Shown here piece after piece: positions 10,948 to 21,273 of a stretch of 64,000 nt of DNA. The notes under the pieces were generated by a model. That model had not been told where the DNA came from. It saw only the letters and a program-made list of their open reading frames with translations, and ran no database searches. Origin of the DNA: Dermatophagoides farinae. Taxonomy: Eukaryota > Arthropoda > Arachnida > Sarcoptiformes > Pyroglyphidae. The stretch covers positions 126,501 through 190,500 of the forward strand of contig NC_134683.1 in the NCBI RefSeq assembly GCF_024713945.1. Reading direction: 5' to 3'. A program made the position numbers and the translations under genes. The first letter of the stretch is position 1; every line of letters starts with the position of its first letter.

Positions 10948-12688
10948 ATGATTTTTATTAGGAGAGACAAATGCAATGCTTTCACTGGTTTTGCAATCAA
11001 ACGAACCAATGGTGAAACATTGATATGGGCTGTGATCTTAACCATCACATCGGTCGTATGTCTGCTGTTCATGGCAATCATTGCCAAACAGTATTATAAA
11101 TATGAAACCACCATATCGATCTACAATGAACAACCGGATGTCCTGAATGAATTGCCCGCCATCACTATTTGTGCAGCCAATGTTTTCACTCCTAGACAAC
11201 TAGCAGGTATATGTTCAGTTTGTATCATTGACTGTCACTCCCTTCATTTATCCGATAGCACTATTTCCTGAGTTTAACGAAACTTATGCTCGATTCTTGG
11301 CCAAAAAACGAAACAACCATTTGCCCAATCAACAAGAAATCATTGAAAACCAGAAAGCATTCGATAGATTCGAATCGAAAGCGTTCGAGGATTACACCGC
11401 CTACGAGGTGATAGTAGAGAAAAGTGTTCAAATCGAAGAAATTGTAGCCGGTTGTAAAGTATATCCGGTTAGCATTCGAAACATGTTTGACAGTGTCACT
11501 CTGGTCGAGGATCCATTATCGATCGATGGCATAGAATGTTCCAACTTACAGGAATACATGCCTAGTGTCTATGAAGGTCAAAAGTGTTTTACCTATTTTA
11601 GCTCTATGCACGACATGAAAGAAAAATGGCTTCAATACATACCACCAATTGCCGATGTAGAACGTTTAGTCTTCGAACAATGTGTCAATGATTCATTGTC
11701 ATGTCATTGGCCAACTCGTCAATCAAATCGAACATGGAATCATTGTCTTCGGGACAATTTTGCAATCTTTTATGACCTACAAACGATGATCAAGATTGAT
11801 ATCCGTATGGATATCGATACACTTCACTTTCTTTCGGAAAAAGCCATCAAACTGACTGGTAAGATTTGCATTTGATGATCTTATCCTCTTGATCAAATAG
11901 TATCATCATTATCACATTGTTTCAGTCCATTCGTCAGATACGTTGATCAATAAACGTAAATACAAATATCTACATGTGACCGGACCATATTTGTATGAAG
12001 TTGTCTTCACACGACGAATGTCCATGTTAATGGATCGACCGTATCGACCATTCTGCAGCCATTACGGTAAACATAGCGAGGATCCAAAGTTGCAAGTATT
12101 TCATACGAACGAGGAATGTCGTAATTATTGCATCAAGAATCATATCTCACAAATGGCTCATTCATGTCAAAGTTACTATAACGTATTGTCTGCTTCGGCT
12201 GTTTTCGAAGAATCGTTACGCCGCGAACATATCTGCCCACATGACCAACAGAACATTAGTCTGTATCTGGTGGCCAAACAAAGCTGCGAGGCCGTTTGTC
12301 CAGAAGAGTGTCATCAATCTATTTATGAAATATCCGGTTATCGGTCATTCAGTCGTGGACTGTTTGATTGTGAGTATCTGGCAAATTGATGATTTATTTC
12401 ATTCACTAATCTCTTATACACACGCTGATTGACACAGGTACCGATGAAATGATCTACGAGCAACAACAGATAACAAACTGCTTCGCTCAAGTCTACATAC
12501 GACCTTCGACAGAACCGTTCCAACTTATACAACATCGTCCTGCCATTTCGTATGAGGAAGTGATTGGTGCCATAGGTGGTAATATTGGCATGTGGCTTGG
12601 AATGTCTATCTTTTCGATCATCTCGTTGTCCGTTTCATGTTTGCAACGATGTTTGGTCAAAATGGTCTACGGCCAACATCGTGGTTAA
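10948..12688 (+). CDS. DEG/ENaC (pickpocket-like) sodium channel subunit 2
   Basis: There are four exons, 10948-11206, 11259-11858, 11926-12369 and 12438-12688, with introns of 52-68 bp, giving 517 aa. TM1 is ETLIWAVILTITSVVCLLFM, followed by LPAITICAANVF. The extracellular domain includes GQKCFTYFSS and a Cys-rich segment (NEECRNYCIKNH, CEAVCPEECHQSIY). TM2 carries GGNIGMWLGMSIFSII, the family selectivity signature. The gene is a paralogue of the preceding channel but has three introns at sites where the neighbour has one, so the duplication is not recent or introns have been lost. The ATG at 10948 is the first in frame, but an additional upstream 5' exon cannot be excluded. Confidence 0.87.
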
Positions 12689-13430
12689 ACATACACACAT
12701 CTGTGGAAAAAACGAGCCATTACGTCAACACAAATCAACGGAAATACAGTTCAAACATGCAAAATGAAAAAACAATGATTGAGTTGTCATCATGGCCAAT
12801 TTAATCGATGATAATTTCCTCTTCATCATTAATTAAAATTGGTGCCAGTCTGATTAAATATTTCGCTGTAAAACTTGAATCGAATCCAAATATCGATCTT
12901 GGTTAGCCATCTTCTTCTCAACTGGTTGCCAAGATCAAGAAGCAGATGCTTTAAGGTTCTATTTTTAGAAAGATCATAATAATCAATCAACAGCCATGAG
13001 TGTGTGTGTGTTTGTGTGTATTACATGTATGTTTTTCTATTTACCACTATAACGGACCTTCAACAAGCTCGAATGGATGGAGAGATTTACGTGCAATCTG
13101 TAAAAATGATCATGACTGACTGACTGACTGACTAACTCGTCTTGACTGCCACACACACACACACACACACATATAAACATTGATACTGATGTAATGTTTT
13201 TTTTGTTGATAATTCATGGTTGATTCAATCGATTTGATGATCCAGATTGCCTCATTAGTTGACTCGAATGGCAAATATGTAGAGCAATTACATCAGCTGA
13301 CTGGTTGGTTAATTGGTTAGTTGGAATTTTTTCTTGTCCTGTTCTACTTTTTTTCAAACATTTTACGATCGAGGGTCGATCATCGATGATGAATACGACG
13401 AATCTCTGGCGTCACTAGAAAAATCAGTCA
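12689..13430. other. Intergenic region
   Basis: This is the 3' flank of the DEG/ENaC gene and the upstream region of the TIMP-like gene. It contains short TGTG, TGAC and CA repeats. No coding region is supported. Confidence 0.5.
13113..13171. repeat. (TGAC)n and (CA)n microsatellites
   Basis: About five TGAC units (13113-13133) are followed, after a short spacer, by a CA run (13150-13171). Confidence 0.85.
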
Positions 13431-13440
13431 TATATAAAGG
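13431..13440 (+). promoter_or_regulatory. TATA box of TIMP-like gene
   Basis: TATATAAAGG is centred about 33 bp before the ATG at 13468, which implies a 5' UTR of only a few nucleotides if the upstream ATG is used. Confidence 0.6.
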
Positions 13441-13467
13441 CAGGACGCATTATAGCAACCGCTGTAA

Positions 13468-14266
13468 ATGATGTTGGCAATTCGTTTTACAAACATGGCC
13501 CACACGACAACCGTTGTATCAGACAAACATCATAATGCCTTTGGTGGAATGCCGATTCGAATGATCATCATAGTGATATTGATGACATCAATAACAACAC
13601 CTGTCATCGATGCTTGTTCATGTTTGATGCCCGATGAACCACAATATTGCAGCACTGACTTTTTCGCTCTTCTCCACATAACCGGTAAGTATGAGGGCGT
13701 AGTCTGTCTGTATTCTGAATTAATTAACTAATGCGATTCATTTGACAGATGAAAAATCGAATGAACAATCAATGAGTGTGGATTATCATTTTGAGCCTAT
13801 CAGTGTCATAAGTGACGAGCAACGATTGTTGACCACATACAAGTCACTACATACGTATGGATCATCGGCTGCTTGTGGTGTGAAACTGAAACCTGGAGAA
13901 CGATATTTGATTGGCGGTAATGTCGACCGGTACCATGGTCGATTAGTGTTGGATCTATGTCGATCATATGTAGAACCATACGTAAGAGGATTGGCCGTCA
14001 TGACTAAAGATTTCCATAGTCTGTTGCAACATTGTCGTTCATCAGATAAAACTGCATCGGTCATTGATAACGTAGTTGCCGTCGATAGAGAAACTGAATC
14101 AATCACAACTGATCCAACAACATTTGTCACAAATCATCAGCTGGAACGAGAAGGAAAACCCATCATTAGGTTCCCTTTATTGGGCCTAACCGAAGATGAT
14201 ATTCGCCGATTACCACCACGACGACAACGACGACAACAACAACGGAAAAGTCATCGTGAACCATGA
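13468..14266 (+). CDS. Secreted TIMP-like (netrin/NTR-fold) protein, N-domain only
   Basis: Exons 13468-13684 and 13749-14266 join in phase 1 over a 64-bp intron, giving 244 aa. An internal hydrophobic segment (MIIIVILMTSITTPVIDA) acts as the signal peptide, after which the mature protein begins CSC. A free N-terminal CxC is the hallmark of tissue inhibitors of metalloproteinases, where Cys1 chelates the protease zinc. Mature cysteines fall at 1, 3 and 12, then CGVKL, LDLC and LLQHC. These six match the three disulfides of the TIMP N-domain. The C-terminal TIMP domain with its further six cysteines is absent and replaced by a basic tail (RRLPPRRQRRQQQRK). Inhibition of metalloproteinases is inferred. 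Translation could also start at the next in-frame Met codons (13471, 13495). Confidence 0.75.
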
Positions 14267-14712
14267 CAAAAGCATTACAATTGAAATAGCTGTGCCAACT
14301 CAACAAACATTCTTTTATTTTTCTTTGGTATTCATATTTATATTCACAATGGTTAATCATTTCTGTGGTCATTACAATGAAAATTAATTGAGTTTTGAGC
14401 TAGCCTATCAGAGAGTTGTTGAGACAAACGACGTTGACCTAGTTTTCATTGTGGTTCATTGTGACTAATATCTCTATCCCCCTTCCTTCGATCGATCGAT
14501 CGATTGATCGATCGATTCATCTCGATAATGATAATGTTGCTGACGTATGTCAAATAAAAACGTGATAGGCGATGTTCCAAGCAAGCAGTGACGTGCATTG
14601 AATATTGGAAATATATTGGTCATATATTTTTTGTTTGTTTGAATTTCACATGACAAATTAAAGTGTGAAGGGTAGACATAGACATTCTCCCCACATTTCA
14701 TCATCAATTGGT
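14267..14712. other. Intergenic region between convergent genes
   Basis: This region lies between the stops of the TIMP-like gene and the minus-strand kinase-like gene. It holds an ATCG repeat near 14490. No gene is seen. Confidence 0.5.
14490..14517. repeat. (ATCG)n self-complementary repeat
   Basis: ATCG units with one interruption are palindromic and could fold back on themselves. They sit between convergent genes. Confidence 0.8.
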
Positions 14713-15915
14713 TTAAAGAAACTGGGCAAATTTTTGTAACGTTGATTGTTTGCTTGCTATCGAACAGGTATCATCGGTATATAGCAACAAGGATAGTGTA
14801 TCGTAAAATCGATCTCTTTGCTGTATCGATTCAAATTGTGTGCATTCTCCCACACGAACAGCCATTTCGTATAAATTGATCATTTCTTTGGTTTGTTGCA
14901 CCTCTATTTGTTGTTCATCGATTCGACATTGTTCTTGATCGGTTTGTGGATGCTTAAACACTTGAGCGAATGCCAAATTGGCCAAACGAACTGATGATAT
15001 ATCACCGGTAGTTGTTTTTGTCCAATGATGATGGTTGTGATGATTGAATCGTATGAACACCGAATTGGCTGATAATCGGCCATGAAAGATTAGGTTCTCA
15101 TGTAACCGCAGTAAAGTATTCGACACAGATCGTAATATGAATCGGGTTGATTCGAATGGAATGAGAGAGACAGGCCGAAAAGATTTTGATTGACTTGAAT
15201 AATTGGGCAACATGTTGTCCTTGTGACGTAATAGATATTCGTCCAGAGTTTCATCTGGACGATCCATGAATACATAGAATACGTTCGGTACTCGACAACA
15301 GATTGAATACATTGGAACAAGACCGTAATGAGCATTATGTTTGACCAGATCAAATTCTTTGATCAATTGATTGCGAATTCGATGCTGAGCATTAGCGGAT
15401 AGAGAACCAGATGTAGAGCTAATGTTGACATATTTGACCAATATCCGACTCAATTGTTTTAATGGCCGATACTGATCATAATGATGGAAGAATTTAGCAG
15501 CCACTTGAAATCGTTGCATCGAGAATGTATCCTCACATTCGGCTTCATAATAATAACCAAGTTCAGCGCTCGAATGTTGATGTGGACTGAATACAATGTC
15601 CATGACCATGAAAAAAGCTCGATCCTCTTCTGGTATGTTTGATGCCAATCGAGCTGATGTTGGAGCCATACCGATCAATTGAGAATGAGATCGGTTGTTG
15701 TGGCCAAAAAAAGGCAATAAAATCAATCGATTCTCAGCTCTTAGTTCGAAATTGAATTTAGAACAAATATTAGTACAAACAATGGTGGTGAGAAGGGGAC
15801 ACACTGATGTAACAGCAGCAGCAGCAGCAGTACACAATGTTCGAAACAGTGGAGAATGTTTTGTTGTTTTTTTTTCACAGAAATTTGTCACCATTTGAAA
15901 AGGAACAAACGCCAT
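14713..15915 (-). CDS. Divergent protein-kinase-fold protein, probable pseudokinase
   Basis: This is an intronless frame of 400 aa. The C-terminal two thirds align by pattern to a protein kinase domain. There is an alpha-C-like helix (QLIKEFDLVKH), a hinge-like FYVFMDRPDETLDEYLL, the helix before the catalytic loop (ILRSVSNTLLRLHENLIF), and then HGRLSAN (about 278-284) in the position of HRDxxxxN. The catalytic aspartate is replaced by arginine and the DFG position reads LANL (about 311-314), so phosphotransfer is unlikely. No clear glycine-rich loop is visible. The first 60 residues are poor in acidic residues and rich in Ala, Cys and Thr, so a targeting or membrane leader is possible. The gene is head-to-head with a desaturase, 80 bp away. 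The kinase assignment is by pattern only and no subfamily is recognised. Confidence 0.65.
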   Translation of the reverse strand: MAFVPFQMVTNFCEKKTTKHSPLFRTLCTAAAAAVTSVCPLLTTIVCTNICSKFNFELRAENRLILLPFFGHNNRSHSQLIGMAPTSARLASNIPEEDRAFFMVMDIVFSPHQHSSAELGYYYEAECEDTFSMQRFQVAAKFFHHYDQYRPLKQLSRILVKYVNISSTSGSLSANAQHRIRNQLIKEFDLVKHNAHYGLVPMYSICCRVPNVFYVFMDRPDETLDEYLLRHKDNMLPNYSSQSKSFRPVSLIPFESTRFILRSVSNTLLRLHENLIFHGRLSANSVFIRFNHHNHHHWTKTTTGDISSVRLANLAFAQVFKHPQTDQEQCRIDEQQIEVQQTKEMINLYEMAVRVGECTQFESIQQRDRFYDTLSLLLYTDDTCSIASKQSTLQKFAQFL

Positions 15916-15995
15916 AAATCATCGATCACCAATTACAAGTACAAAATATATCACAAAAAAACCTTGATTGACTGGAATGGCAGCAACAATTCAAC

Positions 15996-17192
15996 ATGAC
16001 ACGATCATCAGGACTGGCCAATTTGGATCCAGTATATAAATATGGCTACACTACAGCATCCATACGTTTTGACAAAATGTTCGTCAACGACGATAATGTT
16101 TGCAATAAACAGCCACCATCATCCTTGGCCAGCCAAAATATCGACAATGGCCATTGGGATGCAAACAACAATGCAGTTGATTCTTCTAAATCCAATACCC
16201 AAGTGATAGTCGTATGGCGTAACGTTTTCATCATGATCTTTTTTCACGTGTTTGCCATATATGCATTTATTTCGACCAAGACCAAATTTCAGACAATTTG
16301 GTGGGCATGGACTGTCGGTCAATTCAGTTCGATCGGTGTTTTGGCCGGTGCTCACCGATTATGGTCACATCGATCATACAAAGCCAAATGGCCTTTGCGT
16401 CTAGTTCTGATGGTGTCACAGACAACAGCATTGCAAAACGATCTCTACGAATGGGTTCGCGATCATCGAGTTCATCACAAATATTCGGAAACGGATGCTG
16501 ACCCACACAATTCTCGTCGAGGCTTTTTTTTCGCCCATATGGGCTGGCTACTATGCCGTAAACATCCCGAAGTGAAAACAAAAGGTGCTCTCGTGGACAT
16601 GTCGGACGTATGGGCAGATCCGATTGTTCGATTCCAGCGTCGATTCTATATGCCGTTAGTCTTATTGTTTTGGGGATTCATACCTGTCATTGTACCCATT
16701 TATTGCTGGCAGGAAGATATATTTATTGCGCTGTCCTTGAACCTGTTCCGTTATTTGGCCTCCTTACATCATACCTGGTTGGTTAATTCAGCTGCTCACA
16801 TCTATGGCAATAGGTTTTATGACCGCAAGATTCGGCCTCGAGAAAACAAATTGGTCGCTTATCTAACGCATGGTGAGGGCTACCACAACTATCATCATGT
16901 CTTCCCTTGGGATTATTCAGCTAGCGAATATGGTTGGCTTCACAATTACAACATGACCACATTATTCATCGATTGTTGCGCCTGGTTCGGTTTGGCATAT
17001 GATCGACGTATCGTTACGAAATCGGTTATCGAGGATAGAATTAGTCGTACAGGTGAACCACTTGGACAACTCGACGCCGAACAGCAACAACGTAAACCTC
17101 GATCAGCGATCATAGACACTGCATTTGGCTTGGCTTTGGCGTTTTGGGCGGTTATTTTACAATTTTCAATTCAATATCTACGTTGTTGTTGA
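15996..17192 (+). CDS. Acyl-CoA Delta-9-type desaturase, tandem copy 1
   Basis: This is an intronless frame of 398 aa encoding an ER membrane di-iron desaturase. The three histidine boxes are intact: HRLWSH (about 120-125), HRVHH (157-161) and HNYHH (297-301). The additional metal-ligand region NSAAH (264-268) is also present. Hydrophobic pairs before box 1 and between boxes 2 and 3 give the four-helix topology. The family introduces a cis double bond into stearoyl- or palmitoyl-CoA using cytochrome b5. Unlike copies 2 and 3, the N terminus lacks the FIV.E.F and RPDVPDW motifs and has its own leader. Substrate and regioselectivity cannot be read from the sequence, and pheromone or cuticular lipid roles are possible. 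Confidence 0.93.
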   Translation: MTRSSGLANLDPVYKYGYTTASIRFDKMFVNDDNVCNKQPPSSLASQNIDNGHWDANNNAVDSSKSNTQVIVVWRNVFIMIFFHVFAIYAFISTKTKFQTIWWAWTVGQFSSIGVLAGAHRLWSHRSYKAKWPLRLVLMVSQTTALQNDLYEWVRDHRVHHKYSETDADPHNSRRGFFFAHMGWLLCRKHPEVKTKGALVDMSDVWADPIVRFQRRFYMPLVLLFWGFIPVIVPIYCWQEDIFIALSLNLFRYLASLHHTWLVNSAAHIYGNRFYDRKIRPRENKLVAYLTHGEGYHNYHHVFPWDYSASEYGWLHNYNMTTLFIDCCAWFGLAYDRRIVTKSVIEDRISRTGEPLGQLDAEQQQRKPRSAIIDTAFGLALAFWAVILQFSIQYLRCC

Positions 17193-17368
17193 TCATATAA
17201 CGTTCATCTGTCAATCATATATAGCATCATAACGTTGACAACCCGATCATTAAATCAAACATGATCATCGAGACATCCTATCCATCCACGTTCAACCCAA
17301 TCACGAAATTGTTTTGAACATCCGTGTACAAGTGTAATGTTGTATGTGATGACCACTTGTTGTTTAGA

Positions 17369-17376
17369 TATAAATA
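17369..17376 (+). promoter_or_regulatory. TATA box of desaturase copy 2
   Basis: TATAAATA is followed about 25 bp later by TCAGAT (17394), an initiator-like site. The predicted 5' UTR is about 90 nt to the ATG at 17484. Confidence 0.5.
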
Positions 17377-17483
17377 CAGATGTCTTTCTCACATCAGATC
17401 AGGTTTTTTCTATCTTTTTTTGTATGCGTTCATTCATATATAGTTCATAGTTAATCCAATAGCCATCGAATTGATTAGAATCA

Positions 17484-18638
17484 ATGGCGACCAACAAACT
17501 GTTTATCGTAACTGAAGAATTTCGTGATGAAGATTTCGATCGACCGGATGTGCCCGACTGGTTTCGACATCAGATGACTGACAACGGGAAAGGTGTTGCG
17601 AATGGTTTTGAGAAAGATGAACCAACTAATAAACCATATAAGACGATAATCGTATGGCGTAACGTAATCGCTATGACTGTATTGCATTTGGCCGCTTTGT
17701 ACGGAATTCATTTAGCAATATGGAATGCTCGTCGCAAAACGATTGCTTGGTCATGTCTAATGGCAGTGGTCGGTGGATTGGGCGTATTGGCCGGTTCGCA
17801 TAGACTTTGGACACATCGATCGTACAAAGCTCGATGGCCGTTACGGTTATTGCTCATGATGGCCCAGACAATCGCTCTACAGAATGACATTTACGAATGG
17901 GTTCGCGACCATCGAGTTCATCACAAATTTTCCGACACAGATGCCGATCCTCATAATTCGCGTCGAGGTTTCTTTTTTTCACACATGGGCTGGTTGTTGT
18001 GTCGTAAACATCCCGAGGTAAAAGCTAAAGGTGCTCTTATCGATATGTCGGACGTATGGGCAGATCCTATTGTTCGATTCCAGCGTCGATTCTACATTCC
18101 GTTAGTCATTTTGTTATGGGGTATATTTCCGGTTTGGGTACCCGTTCATTACTGGAACGAAAACCTAGAGGTTTCTATTATGGCAAACGCTCTTCGTTAT
18201 GTGATGCTATTACATCAGGCTTGGTCAGTCAATTCGGCAGCCCATCTTTTTGGCTATCGATTCTATGAGCGATCGATTGAACCGCGAGAGAACTACTGGG
18301 TAGTCTACCTGAGTTTAGGCGAAGGATATCACAACTATCATCACACCTTTCCTTGGGACTATTCTGCCAGCGAACATGGATGGAAACACAATTTCAATGT
18401 AACTACAGCTTTCATTGATCTTGCGGCTTGGCTTGGTTTGGCATATGATCGTAGAATTGTATCTCGAAAAGTGATCGAACAACGTTTGGAACGAACTGGT
18501 GATAGACAACAGCCACTTGGAGCCATGATGGATAAACAGCGGAAGCCTGTTTCCTTCCTGTTTGACTTAGTGTCCGGTATTCTTGTTTCGACGGCATTAA
18601 TTTTCCTTATTCTCATCTTAAGGTATATTTTACGCTGA
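17484..18638 (+). CDS. Acyl-CoA Delta-9-type desaturase, tandem copy 2
   Basis: This is an intronless frame of 384 aa. The N terminus contains FIVTEEFRDEDF and RPDVPDW, shared with copy 3. Histidine boxes HRLWTH, HRVHH and HNYHH are intact, as is NSAAH. The flanking blocks YEWVRDHRVHHKFSDTDADP and GRRGFFFSHMGW-type segments are typical of animal SCD-like enzymes. The C terminus has an additional hydrophobic segment (SGILVSTALIFLILILRYIL), as in the other copies. The function is the same as for copy 1: an O2-dependent fatty acyl-CoA desaturase in the ER. It lies about 290 bp downstream of copy 1 with its own core promoter. Confidence 0.93.
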   Translation: MATNKLFIVTEEFRDEDFDRPDVPDWFRHQMTDNGKGVANGFEKDEPTNKPYKTIIVWRNVIAMTVLHLAALYGIHLAIWNARRKTIAWSCLMAVVGGLGVLAGSHRLWTHRSYKARWPLRLLLMMAQTIALQNDIYEWVRDHRVHHKFSDTDADPHNSRRGFFFSHMGWLLCRKHPEVKAKGALIDMSDVWADPIVRFQRRFYIPLVILLWGIFPVWVPVHYWNENLEVSIMANALRYVMLLHQAWSVNSAAHLFGYRFYERSIEPRENYWVVYLSLGEGYHNYHHTFPWDYSASEHGWKHNFNVTTAFIDLAAWLGLAYDRRIVSRKVIEQRLERTGDRQQPLGAMMDKQRKPVSFLFDLVSGILVSTALIFLILILRYILR

Positions 18639-19081
18639 TGACAAACTGATTTATTGTTACTGACTTCCTTGTGATCATTAAATCATAACTCACACACATA
18701 TGCACACACACTTGATTGTCAAATAAAGGAAAAACTAGCCAAATTGACAAATTTGAGTTATGATCGATTGTTCTACTTGTGTAATATATATTTGCTTTGC
18801 TCATTTTCCTCTCATAATGGCTACCTGTGCTGCAAATAACAAATGAGAATGGGCTATAACTAATTGGCAATTCAGTCAGGACCAATTTGTCCGCTTTGCT
18901 ATATCTATTTAATGGTCGCAGATAGCAATTAGTACCGTTAAATTTGACTGTTATTATGTTCGAATAGAAAAAGAGAAACCGAAGCGAAACAAATGGGTAG
19001 AAAAGGTTTCTGTCAAAGATTATCCACAAGCAACCCAATTCATAACATGTTCAGGTGTCAATTCGAACAGATCAGCAAAAG
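18639..19081. other. Intergenic region between desaturases 2 and 3
   Basis: An AT-rich spacer of about 440 bp with no supported coding sequence. It presumably holds the 3' UTR of copy 2 and the promoter of copy 3. Confidence 0.5.
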
Positions 19082-20356
19082 ATGGCTCAACAACCACACC
19101 AAGACTGTAGCAAAAATAGTAATGCATTCATTGTGAGTGAAAGATTCGATGATCAAGATCTAAGACGACCAGATGTACCCGATTGGTACGTCCAACGATA
19201 CCGAAAATCCAACTTGGACGGTAATGAAAAGGAAATCGACAACAAAGATGAACAGCATCGACATGTGAAGACGGGAAGCAGTTTCAAAGCACCGATTGTA
19301 TGGCGTAACGTTTTTGCTATGATCGTATTGCATACATTGGGAGTTTATGGATTCTATGTAGGCCTACGGCATGCACGGTGGCAATCACTCATATGGTCAT
19401 GGTTCGTAAGTGCAATTGGATCGTTTGGAGTGTTGGCAGGAGCACATCGATTATGGACACATCGGTCCTACAAAGCACATTGGTCACTTCGTGTCGTACT
19501 CATGATTCTTCATACAGTTTGTCTTCAGGCAAGTATTTTTTGGATATCTTGATGATTTTCAATTGTAAACGAAATTCCTACTAAATAGAACGATCTCTAC
19601 GAATGGGTTCGTGATCATCGAACGCATCACAAATATTCAGAAACGGATGCCGATCCTCACAACTCACGTCGAGGATTTTTTTTCGCACATATGGGCTGGT
19701 TGTTGTGTCGTAAACATCCAGAGGTGAAAGCAAAAGGTCGCTTGATCGATATGTCGGATGTATGGGCAGACCCTATTGTTCGATTTCAACGTCGATTCTA
19801 TATCCCGTTAACTTTACTGTTTTGGGGTGTCGTACCTGTCATGATTCCGGTCTATTATTGGAACGAAGACTTTTGGCTTGCTGTTATGGGTAATTTTTTC
19901 CGTTATGTTTTGTCACTACATCACACCTGGACTGTCAACTCATGGGCCCATATGTATGGCTATCAATTCTATGATCGTTCGATGAAATCGCGGGACAACT
20001 ATTGGGTCGCTTATCTGACCTATGGCGAGGGCTACCACAATTACCATCACGTCTTTCCTTGGGATTATTCGGCTAGCGAACATGGTTGGCGTAATTGTTT
20101 CAACATGGCCACTGCATTCATAGATTTATGTGCTTGGCTTGGATTCGCCTATGATCGTCGTATCGTATCACGAACATTGATTCAGCAACGAGTAAAAAGA
20201 TGTGGTGATCATCTCGGCATTACAACCACAATGGTCGACAAACAACGTAGACCAGTATGGATAATAATCGAATATGGATTGGGAATGTTGGCCACTACTT
20301 GGCCATTGATAATTTTTCTTCTATTAAGATTGCTCATTCATCACCAATCATGTTAA
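19082..20356 (+). CDS. Acyl-CoA Delta-9-type desaturase, tandem copy 3 (GC-AG intron)
   Basis: Exons 19082-19528 and 19589-20356 give 404 aa. The 60-bp intron begins CAG|GCAAGT and ends TAG, a GC-AG intron in phase 0. Only this junction keeps the conserved LQNDLYEWVRDHR block in frame; using the nearby GT at 19533 would shift the frame. Histidine boxes HRLWTH, HRTHH and HNYHH are all present, with NSWAH in the extra ligand site where the other copies have NSAAH. The N terminus shares FIVSERF and RPDVPDW with copy 2. The ATG at 19082 is the first in frame. Copies 1 and 2 are intronless here, so the intron was gained in copy 3 or lost in the others. Confidence 0.92.
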
Positions 20357-21273
20357 ATGCAAAGAAATTATCAATTAAATAATGCCCACCATAGCCAACA
20401 TAAAACTGGCAGTGACTTGATCTATTGATTACAAGGTAAAACCATGTTTATTAACGAATTAAAATATCTGGTCAAATTGATCATTATTCATTACTAAATT
20501 GACTTTGAATCAAGATTACTGAATGCATGTGTATGTTGATAATGTCTATATAGAATATGGTTCAGTCTATATAGATGGGAGATGTGTTGTTGTTTGTCAT
20601 TGTCTGGCAATGTACACTGTATAGCTAAGGCAAACATTTGCAGGCATATTGTTGTTCAACTAACTATATTGAAGTTGTTGTTGGCTTGATTCCATCATTT
20701 TCACATGTATGCCCGTAGTGTGTGTTTGTTGGTGAGCAAAAGATAGATATACGAGCTCATTAACCGTCCGTTCGTACGTCCGAACACAACATTCTCATTA
20801 CATATTGTTTATCAATCGTTGTTTCCGATCCGACCGATCAGCAGCAGATCATTGGTTTGTACCATATTTCCATCAGTGGTCCATTAGAGAAAAGATCATT
20901 TGAAGAACAGTCTCAAGAAATCTGGTGAGTCTTTGGACTTTGTCAAACACCTGAACGTTGATCTGGTTGAGTTTTGCTTCATCATATTGATGAATGGTCT
21001 TGCATTGTTTTTGAAAACTAATCGATCGATCGATAAGCAATGAAAACAGTTTTTGCTCTATGAAATCAATCCTATGATGATATTCGAGTCAGGAAACAAG
21101 TGTATCGCTTTGTTGTCATTTGTTAACATGACAGTGTTCATTGCTCAACACACACCGATTTCGAATCATTTAAAAACCCGAAATTTCGTCGTAATTTGAC
21201 ATTGTCTGATTCAGTTGAATTCATTACATTCATCTCTTTCTCTTTCTGCTTGATAGACTCGTCATATCGCACA
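20357..21273. other. Intergenic region upstream of glutamine synthetase
   Basis: AT-rich, with no coding region supported. It contains the probable 5' UTR and promoter of glutamine synthetase. A TTTAAAA element near 21168 is a weak core-promoter candidate. Confidence 0.45.

Noticed and set aside
19533-19588. GT at 19533 as the donor of the desaturase 3 intron
   Set aside because: Using it would shift the frame and destroy the conserved LQNDLYEWVRDHR block, whereas the GC donor four bases upstream keeps it.
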